Of a DNA stretch of 64,000 nucleotides, positions 58,684-64,000 are shown piece by piece. The first letter of the stretch is position 1. Each line of letters starts with the position of its first letter. The stretch is taken from NCBI RefSeq assembly GCF_947305955.1, contig NZ_CAMZFB010000005.1, forward strand, positions 18,337 through 82,336. Reading direction: 5' to 3'. Made by a program: the position numbers and the translations under genes. The notes beneath the pieces were generated by a model. That model was not told the DNA's origin. It saw nothing but the letters and a program-made list of their open reading frames with translations, and searched no databases. This DNA comes from an uncultured Brevundimonas sp. Its GTDB lineage: Bacteria; Pseudomonadota; Alphaproteobacteria; Caulobacterales; Caulobacteraceae.

Positions 58684-59964
58684 ATGAGCGAAGCCGACAT
58701 CCCCGTTCGCAAACGACCGACGCAGGCCGAGGTCGATCTGATCTGCGCCAAGCACGACCGGTTGTGGCAAGCACGCCCCGGCGGCGCGCGGGCGGTCTTC
58801 GCCTGGATGGATCTGAGCGGCCTTGATCTGCGCGGGCGCAATCTTGCCGATGCCGATTTCACTGCGGCCTGTCTGATCGGGACCCAGCTGTCCTCGGCCA
58901 AGCTGGATAATGCCACCTTTTTCGGCGCGGATATGCAGGACGTCGACCTGACCAATGCCAGCTTGCGCCGTGCGGACCTTCGCGGGGCCTGCCTGCGCGG
59001 GGCCGACCTGTCGGGCGCCGATATGTTCGAGGCCGATCTGCGCGAAGGGGCTATCGCCGCCTCTGACGCCAAGCTGGGCTATCGCGTTCTGGAAGCCCGC
59101 AAACGTGCCGATACCGAGGCCCAAGGGGCCAATCTGTCGGGGGCCAATCTTCAACGCTCGCGCCTAACGGGTGTGATCGCCATCGCGGCGGACTTTACCG
59201 ATGCGGTGATGAAGGACTGCAAACTGGTGCGGGCCAATCTGAAACAGGCCAGCTTCAAGGGGGCCGATCTGGCAGGGGCGGACTTGTCGGGCGCGGACCT
59301 GTCGGGCGCGGACCTATCAGGTGCTGTCCTTGTCGGCGTAAAGGCGACCATGTGGCGCACGGACGGGGCCAATATGGAAGGCACCCTGACCGACACCGGA
59401 TCGTCGGCCGAACCCATGGCGTCGCTGCCGGCGGCGGATATGCTGCGCGTTCATGCCCAGTGGTGCGAGACGGGGGGCCGCGAAGGCCAGCCCTCGGTGT
59501 TCGACGGTGTTGACCTGCGGCCTCTGGATTCCATCGCCGGGCTGAACCTGACGGCCCTGTCGGCCAAGGGCGCGGTCTTCTATGGCCTCGATATGGAGGG
59601 CGTGCAGCTTCAGGGCGCGCAGTTGGAAGGGGCGGACCTTCGGTCGGTCAATCTGCGCCGTGCCGACTTGCGCGGGGCGCGCCTTGCCGGTGCGCGTCTG
59701 AACGGTTCGGACCTTCGCGATGCCCAGTTGGGGCCGTTGCTGTTGACGGCGGACAGGCTGCTTCCGGCGGACCTGTCGGGCGCGACCCTGCGCGGGGCGG
59801 ACCTGACGGGGGCAGACATGCGCCGTGCCAATCTTTCGCAGGCGGATTTGGGGCGCGCGCGACTGGTGGACGTCCAGCTTCGCGGTGCCGATGTCACGGG
59901 TACCCGTCTGAACAACCTTCGGGGCATGAGCGCCGAACAGGTCCTCAGCCTCGCCGAAGGCTGA
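58684..59964 (+). CDS. Pentapeptide-repeat protein
   Basis: 426 residues from the ATG at 58684, with AAGGA four bases upstream. At least three blocks of A(D/N)LxG-type repeats (about 40-125, 145-220 and 300-415, for example GADLSGADLSGADLSGA) build right-handed beta-helix segments. They are separated by non-repeat linkers, one of which carries LRVHAQWCETGGREGQPSVFDGVDLRPL, a motif I associate with this subfamily. No signal peptide. Function unknown; such proteins range from gyrase mimics to structural effectors, and nothing here tells which. Confidence 0.9.
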   Translation: MSEADIPVRKRPTQAEVDLICAKHDRLWQARPGGARAVFAWMDLSGLDLRGRNLADADFTAACLIGTQLSSAKLDNATFFGADMQDVDLTNASLRRADLRGACLRGADLSGADMFEADLREGAIAASDAKLGYRVLEARKRADTEAQGANLSGANLQRSRLTGVIAIAADFTDAVMKDCKLVRANLKQASFKGADLAGADLSGADLSGADLSGAVLVGVKATMWRTDGANMEGTLTDTGSSAEPMASLPAADMLRVHAQWCETGGREGQPSVFDGVDLRPLDSIAGLNLTALSAKGAVFYGLDMEGVQLQGAQLEGADLRSVNLRRADLRGARLAGARLNGSDLRDAQLGPLLLTADRLLPADLSGATLRGADLTGADMRRANLSQADLGRARLVDVQLRGADVTGTRLNNLRGMSAEQVLSLAEG

Positions 59965-59967
59965 AAA

Positions 59968-59997
59968 AAGAAAGGCGGCCCCCGTGTGGGGACCGCC
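59968..59997 (-). terminator. Terminator downstream of hsp20
   Basis: GGCGG (59974-59978) with CCGCC (59993-59997), extended by CCCC/GGGG, reads leftward into TTTCTTTTTT, fitting the 3' end of the leftward hsp20 gene at 60031. Confidence 0.75.
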
Positions 59998-60030
59998 AGT
60001 CATGTCGGCAGGGGAGAAGAGGGTTAGAGC

Positions 60031-60501
60031 TTAGGCAGCCTTTTTGGTGTCGGCCTTGCTCTCGATCAATTTGGAGCCGTCAGCGATCTCGATGCGGCGC
60101 GGCTTCAACGATTCCGGCAGCTCACGTTGCAGTTCGATGCTGAGCAGGCCGTGGCTCAGGCTGGCGTTCTTCACCACCACATAGTCGGCCAGCTGGAAGC
60201 GGCGTTCGAAGTCGCGCTCGGCCAGACCGCGATGCAGGAAGGTGCGCTGGACCGTCTCGTCCTGTGCTGGCTTCTTGCCCGTGATGGTCAGAAGGTTTTC
60301 CTTCGCCTCGATGTTCAGTTCTTCAGGCGCAAAGCCCGCGACAGCCAGTTCAATGCGATAGCTGTCTTCGCCGGTGCTCTCGATATTGTAGGGCGGCCAA
60401 CCGGTTTCCTGGCTGGTACGAGCAGCGGTTTCGATCTGGCGGGCGAGGCGGTCAAAGCCTACGGCCGTACGGAACAGCGGGGTCAGGTCATAGTTACGCA
60501 T
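60031..60501 (-). CDS. Small heat shock protein (Hsp20/IbpA family)
   Basis: 156 residues from the ATG at 60501 (MRNYDLTPLFRTAVGFDRL). The earlier ATG at 60507 directly abuts AGGAGG and is too close to be used; 60501 has six bases of spacing. The alpha-crystallin domain runs from about 38 to 135 (YNIESTGEDSYRIELAVAGFAPEEL...LLSIELQRELPE), with a short lysine-rich tail. ATP-independent holdase for unfolding proteins. Its leader carries a ROSE-like thermometer hairpin that hides the ribosome site. Confidence 0.95.
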   Translation of the reverse strand: MRNYDLTPLFRTAVGFDRLARQIETAARTSQETGWPPYNIESTGEDSYRIELAVAGFAPEELNIEAKENLLTITGKKPAQDETVQRTFLHRGLAERDFERRFQLADYVVVKNASLSHGLLSIELQRELPESLKPRRIEIADGSKLIESKADTKKAA

Positions 60502-60507
60502 TTGCAT

Positions 60508-60528
60508 CCTCCTGAAAGGTCAGCAAGG
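60508..60528 (-). promoter_or_regulatory. ROSE-like RNA thermometer hairpin at the hsp20 ribosome site
   Basis: Read on the minus strand, CCTTGCTGA (60528-60520), loop CCTT, TCAGGAGG (60515-60508). The pairing CCU-UGC-UGA with UCA-GG-AGG leaves an unmatched G opposite the Shine-Dalgarno, with UUGCU facing AGGAG. This is the signature of the final hairpin of ROSE elements, found before small heat shock genes of Alphaproteobacteria. Upstream leader sequence to about 60640 can form further G+C-rich stems. Confidence 0.75.
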
Positions 60529-60753
60529 TTGAGCGATCCGGCGATTTGCCCCGGACCACATTGGGGTTCAGTCCCGACGGCCCGTGCTCGGCCCCGACAA
60601 GACTGGAAGGCCCGTCAGCGGCACCTTCGGAATAGAAGTTAGGAAGCGATTTTGAGGGTGCAAGGGGTGAAAATCACCGATCTGTACCTTGCTCCAGCCG
60701 CGAAGCACCTTAACAATCAGCCAAGCCTCAAAAACCGACGACACGGAGAACTC

Positions 60754-61560
60754 ATGAAACCGCTCGTCCTTGGCACGTTGGCTGCCGCTCTTCTCATGTC
60801 CGGCAGCGCTGTCGCCCAGTCAGTGCCCACCGAGTTTCCGGCCCAACTGCCCCACCGTCAGGGCCTGGCGATGGAAATGCCGTCCGTCGGTGAAGATGAA
60901 GCTCTGGTCGCGGCGATCGCTTCGCCCACCCGTCCCGCAGAGGACAAGGCGCGCGACGTCTATCGCCATCCGATGGAGACCCTGACCTTCTGGGGGCTTC
61001 AGCCGGGCATGACGGTGGTGGAGATCGAACCGGGCCGTGCCGGTTGGTGGCGCAATATTCTGGAGCCCTACACCACGGCCTCGGGCGGCACCTATGTGCC
61101 GGTGAACCGTCCGCTGGAAGGCATGGGCGTAGGAGATGACACGGCGGACCTGATCGTTGTGGCGCGGGCCTTCCACAACTGGCATCGCGCCGGTGTGGTC
61201 GAAGGCTATCTGCAAGCCTTTTTCAAAGCCCTAAAGCCGGGCGGTATTCTGGCCGTCGAACAGCATCGCAGCGTCGAAGGCGTGGCGGTCGAAGATGTGG
61301 CCGGTACCGGCTATGTGCCGGAAAGCTGGATCATCCGTATGGCGCGCGAGGCAGGTTTCGAGCTGGATAACCGCAGCGAGATCAACGCCAATGCCGCCGA
61401 TACCAAGAACCATCCGTTTGGTGTCTGGTCCTTGCCGCCCGTGCGCCGCAGCGAACAGAACGGTCGCACCCTGACGGCAGAGGAGCGCGCGGCGCTGGAT
61501 GCTATTGGCGAAAGCGATCGAATGACCCTGCGTTTCCGTAAACCCCTGACGGCCCAATGA
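60754..61560 (+). CDS. Exported methyltransferase-fold protein (COG4798-like), copy 1
   Basis: 268 residues from the ATG at 60754. A signal peptide ends at GSAVAQ (about residue 22). The mature part resembles a class I SAM methyltransferase: GLQPGMTVVEIEPGRAGWW in the cofactor position (altered from the usual glycine-rich loop), ALKPGGILAVEQHR, and ARAFHNWHRAG. It ends in IGESDRMTLRFRKP, shared with copy 2. A periplasmic location raises the question of cofactor supply. Activity is unproven. Confidence 0.85.
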   Translation: MKPLVLGTLAAALLMSGSAVAQSVPTEFPAQLPHRQGLAMEMPSVGEDEALVAAIASPTRPAEDKARDVYRHPMETLTFWGLQPGMTVVEIEPGRAGWWRNILEPYTTASGGTYVPVNRPLEGMGVGDDTADLIVVARAFHNWHRAGVVEGYLQAFFKALKPGGILAVEQHRSVEGVAVEDVAGTGYVPESWIIRMAREAGFELDNRSEINANAADTKNHPFGVWSLPPVRRSEQNGRTLTAEERAALDAIGESDRMTLRFRKPLTAQ

Positions 61561-61645
61561 TGGTCAAATCGCTGTGCCATTACCCCGGTCTGGTGATGGC
61601 GATTGCGATCACGGTCCAGTATCCCGCTTCGGACGGAGCCAGCAG

Positions 61646-62551
61646 ATGACCCTTCTTTCCTCGCGCCGCGCGTTCCTCGGCAGCGTTGCCGCCGCCGGCC
61701 TGATCGGCGTTTCGGCGTGTAACCGCAAGAAAAAGGAAGAGGCTCAGCCCGCCGCCGCGCCGGTCGTCGATGGCCCGCCCGAAGGCAGTCTGGAATGGGC
61801 GGTCGCAGGCGCTTGGCGCTCGCCGGAAGAAAAGGCCCGCGACAAGTGGCGCCATCCGATGGAGACCCTGCGCTTCTTTGGTCTGCAGCCGTCGATGAAG
61901 GTGGTCGAGTTCTGGCCGGGTGGTGGCTGGTACACCGACATCCTTGCCCCCTATCTGGCGCGTGGCCGCGGCCAGCTCTATGTCGCGGGCTTTGTCGAGG
62001 GTGAGGGTGCCGATCCGGCTCAGGTCGCGGTCAATAATGCGCTGAAGGCCCGTCTGGAGTCCGACAAGAAGCTGTACGGCAAGGTCGAGTTCACCAGCTT
62101 TGGTCTGGGTTCCGGCCCGATCCTCGAGCCGCCGGGTACCGCCGACATGGTCCTGTTCATGCGCTATATCCACGTGTGGATGGCGGCAGGTATTGCGGAA
62201 AAGGCCTTTGTCGACGCCTTCGCGGCCCTTCGCCCCGGCGGCATTCTCGGCATCGAACAACACCGCCTGCAATCCGACGAGGATCAGGATCCGGCCGCGG
62301 CCAATGGCTATGTGCAGGAAGCCTTCGTGCGCCAGCTGGCCGAAGAGGCAGGGTTCGAGTTCGTCGAGTCATCCGACATCAACGCCAATCCGTTGGACAC
62401 CAAGGACCACCCGTTCGGGGTAGAGACCTTGCCGCCGACGCGCCGTTCCTCGGCCCCCGGCGATCCGCCGAACCTCGAGTTCGACCACAGCAAGTACGAC
62501 GCGATCGGTGAATCCGACCGCATGACCCTCAAATTCAGGAAACCCGAGTGA
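61646..62551 (+). CDS. Exported methyltransferase-fold lipoprotein (COG4798-like), copy 2
   Basis: 301 residues from the ATG at 61646 (GGAG eight bases upstream). The start SSRRAFLGSVAAAGLIGVSAC combines a twin-arginine motif with a lipobox, so it should be a Tat-exported lipoprotein. The methyltransferase-like core aligns with copy 1: HPMETLRFFGLQPSMKVVEFWPGGGWYTD, ALRPGGILGIEQHR, INANPLDTKDHPFGVETLPP, GESDRMTLKFRKPE. Its stop overlaps the GTG start of the next hydrolase (GTGA). Confidence 0.85.
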   Translation: MTLLSSRRAFLGSVAAAGLIGVSACNRKKKEEAQPAAAPVVDGPPEGSLEWAVAGAWRSPEEKARDKWRHPMETLRFFGLQPSMKVVEFWPGGGWYTDILAPYLARGRGQLYVAGFVEGEGADPAQVAVNNALKARLESDKKLYGKVEFTSFGLGSGPILEPPGTADMVLFMRYIHVWMAAGIAEKAFVDAFAALRPGGILGIEQHRLQSDEDQDPAAANGYVQEAFVRQLAEEAGFEFVESSDINANPLDTKDHPFGVETLPPTRRSSAPGDPPNLEFDHSKYDAIGESDRMTLKFRKPE

Positions 62552-63537
62552 CCCGCCAGCAGCCTCTGTCATCCCAAGCGCCTTTGATGGGTGTGCCCGG
62601 TGCGGTTCCGCCGCCCGGCGGCGAGGCCGACTGGTTCAGGGGCGCAGGAGGGCTGCGTCTTCGCGCCGCCCTGTGGCGTCCTTCGGTGCTTCAGGCTGAA
62701 AAGCCGCGCGGGACGGTGATCATCAGTCCGGGGCGGACCGAGCCGATCGAGAAATACTATGAGCTGGCGGGCAATCTGTTGGCGCGCGGCTTTTGCGTCC
62801 TGCTGCACGACTGGCGCGGACAGGGGCTGTCGGCGCGGCTGTTGCCAGACCGTTTGAAGGGCCATGCCCGCGCGGTCGAAGAGTTTCTGGACGACTATTC
62901 GCGCCTGATCGACGCCTATTCCCAGCAACTGCCCAAGCCGTGGCTGATGATCGGCCATTCCATGGGCGCGACCCTCAATCTGCTGACCCTGCAAAGCGGC
63001 GATGACCGTTTTGCCGGTGCCCTGCTCAGCAGCCCCATGTTCCGCATCCGCACGGGCAAGCGTTCGATGTGGTCGGTCAAGCTGGCCGTGCGCTGGGCGC
63101 TGCGTAACGGCAAGGGCGGCGACTATGTCCTCGACAATGTCGATGATCCGTTCAGCCACACCTTCGAGAACGACGCCCTGACGAGCGATGCGGCGCGTTA
63201 TAGCCTGTGGCAGCAGCAGCTGTTCGCCTGCCCGCATCTGGCCATCGGTGGCCCGACGTGGGGCTGGCTGGGCTTTGCGCTGGATGCCGGTGAGCGGGTG
63301 TTGAAGGCGCGAGCGCTCAAGTCGGTTAAGGTGCCGGTCTGTGTCGTTCAGGGCGGCGAGGACACTGTGGTCTGGAAACAGACGGCCCGCTGGGCGGCTC
63401 GACGCCTGGGGCGCGGCCGCTATGTCGAGGTGCCGGATGCCCGCCATGAGATCATCATGGAAGCGGACGCCCTGCGCTCGGTCTTCCTGCAGGAATTCGA
63501 CGAACTGGCGGCCTATCTGGCTCCGGCAAAGGGCTAA
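62548..63537 (+). CDS. Alpha/beta hydrolase, lysophospholipase/serine aminopeptidase S33 type
   Basis: 329 residues from the GTG at 62548, overlapping the preceding stop. Marks: VIISPGRTEPIEKYYELAGNL, LHDWRGQGLSARL, nucleophile in LMIGHSMGATLNLL, Asp in VQGGEDTVVW and His in PDARHEIIMEAD. This is the pattern of PldB/monoacylglycerol-lipase-type enzymes that act on lysophospholipids or monoglycerides. No signal peptide is visible. Co-transcribed with the exported methyltransferase-like pair. Confidence 0.88.
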   Translation: MTRQQPLSSQAPLMGVPGAVPPPGGEADWFRGAGGLRLRAALWRPSVLQAEKPRGTVIISPGRTEPIEKYYELAGNLLARGFCVLLHDWRGQGLSARLLPDRLKGHARAVEEFLDDYSRLIDAYSQQLPKPWLMIGHSMGATLNLLTLQSGDDRFAGALLSSPMFRIRTGKRSMWSVKLAVRWALRNGKGGDYVLDNVDDPFSHTFENDALTSDAARYSLWQQQLFACPHLAIGGPTWGWLGFALDAGERVLKARALKSVKVPVCVVQGGEDTVVWKQTARWAARRLGRGRYVEVPDARHEIIMEADALRSVFLQEFDELAAYLAPAKG

Positions 63538-63538
63538 G

Positions 63539-63605
63539 GATCAAGGGGCGCAGAGCGGATGCCTGCGCCTCAAAAGACATTGGTGGTAGCACTGACCCCT
63601 TGATC
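63539..63605. repeat. Inverted repeat with internal hairpin, intergenic
   Basis: GATCAAGGGG (63539-63548) and CCCCTTGATC (63596-63605) are exact inverse copies. Inside, GGCGCAG (63547-63553) can pair with CTGCGCC (63563-63569). It follows the hydrolase stop; role unknown. Confidence 0.4.
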
Positions 63606-63629
63606 AGCGGCGTCAAACGGATCAAAAGG

Positions 63630-63660
63630 GGGCGTCGATATCTCTGCGTAACGCCCTTTT
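63630..63660 (+). terminator. Terminator before the cold-shock gene
   Basis: GGGCGT (63630-63635) pairs with ACGCCC (63651-63656), flanked by AAAAGG on the left and TTTTCTTCTTT on the right. Confidence 0.75.
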
Positions 63661-63751
63661 CTTCTTTGCGACGCATTGAGATCTGCCGTTTCCCTAGACC
63701 CGACGGGCCCGAAGAATAGGTCTTCGCGCTCAACCCACTGGAGGTCATAAA

Positions 63752-63961
63752 ATGGCTAACGGCACCGTAAAATGGTTTAACTCCACCAAGGGCTACGGCT
63801 TCATCGCTCCCGACGCTGGTGGCAGCGACGTGTTCGTGCACATCTCGGCAGTTGAAGCTGCTGGCCTGCGCGGCCTGAACGACGGCCAAGCTGTCTCGTA
63901 CGAGCTGGAAACCGACCGCCACAGCGGCAAGGTTTCGGCCGGTCAACTGCAAGTTCTCTAA
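63752..63961 (+). CDS. Cold-shock protein (CspA family)
   Basis: 69 residues, single cold-shock domain with RNP-1 KGYGFIAP and RNP-2 DVFVHISA, beginning MANGTVKWFNSTKGYGF. Binds single-stranded RNA/DNA and melts mRNA structure. Preceded by GGAGG and by a small leader hairpin, CGAAGA-N5-TCTTCG (63710-63726). The 3' flank is cut by the window end. Confidence 0.96.
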   Translation: MANGTVKWFNSTKGYGFIAPDAGGSDVFVHISAVEAAGLRGLNDGQAVSYELETDRHSGKVSAGQLQVL

Positions 63962-64000
63962 CTCGCACTGACGCCAAACGATCAAGGGCCGTTCCGGGAA

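Overview
The window reads as a piece of chromosome core from a high-G+C alphaproteobacterium of the Caulobacteraceae, most likely Brevundimonas. The evidence is overall gene content and order (murJ-trpS, sucCD-sucAB, fabAB, hslVU, infC-rpmI-rplT-pheST), alphaproteobacterial marker families (EipA/DUF1134, DUF2141, DUF6356, a ROSE-like hsp20 leader), TonB-receptor biology, and a UDP-sulfoquinovose synthase, which fits the sulfolipids reported for Brevundimonas. The genus call is inference. I see no rRNA, tRNA, CRISPR array, transposase, integrase or phage gene.

Layout. 1-4.6 kb: the 3' end of murJ, an unknown gene, trpS, an acetyltransferase, then a hydrolase divergent from a His-rich PadR regulator with a perfect palindrome between them. 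4.7-9.1 kb: a leftward rpe-heparinase-like-purH run. 9.3-11.9 kb: an exported DUF2141 protein, a Tat-exported carotenoid oxygenase and a membrane LytTR regulator. 12.0-16.8 kb: a TetR regulator divergent from a TonB receptor and an MFS transporter, which looks like an uptake module. 17.0-24.0 kb: sucC, sucD, sucA and a sucB with two lipoyl domains. 24.1-25.0 kb: a single A+T-rich orphan gene, the clearest candidate for horizontal acquisition. 25.1-29.4 kb: DUF6356, gcdH, a serine beta-lactamase-like hydrolase and an HtrA protease.

29.6-38.0 kb: fabA-fabB, an SH3 protein, a 2-hydroxyacid dehydrogenase, an S9 peptidase, moeB and hslVU. 38.0-40.8 kb: a hydrolase and two tandem family 9 glycosyltransferases. 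40.9-46.9 kb: infC (probably starting at ATT), rpmI, rplT, pheS, an unknown gene wedged inside pheST, pheT and a TIGR00645 membrane protein. 47.1-57.1 kb is rich in envelope and sugar-nucleotide genes: eipA, an SDR protein, sqdB, galU, glmS, glmM, an FAD protein and a phosphohexomutase. 57.3-64.0 kb: gpmA, a RibD-like deaminase, a pentapeptide-repeat protein, hsp20 with a ROSE-like thermometer, two exported methyltransferase-fold paralogues, a lysophospholipase-like hydrolase and a cold-shock protein.

How genes work together. The phosphohexomutase, GalU and SqdB can link hexose phosphate to UDP-glucose and on to UDP-sulfoquinovose. GlmS and GlmM feed UDP-GlcNAc for peptidoglycan and LPS. SucABCD is most of the lower TCA segment; lpd is not next to it. 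FabA and FabB make unsaturated fatty acids. HslVU, HtrA, Hsp20 and Csp cover protein quality control and temperature response.
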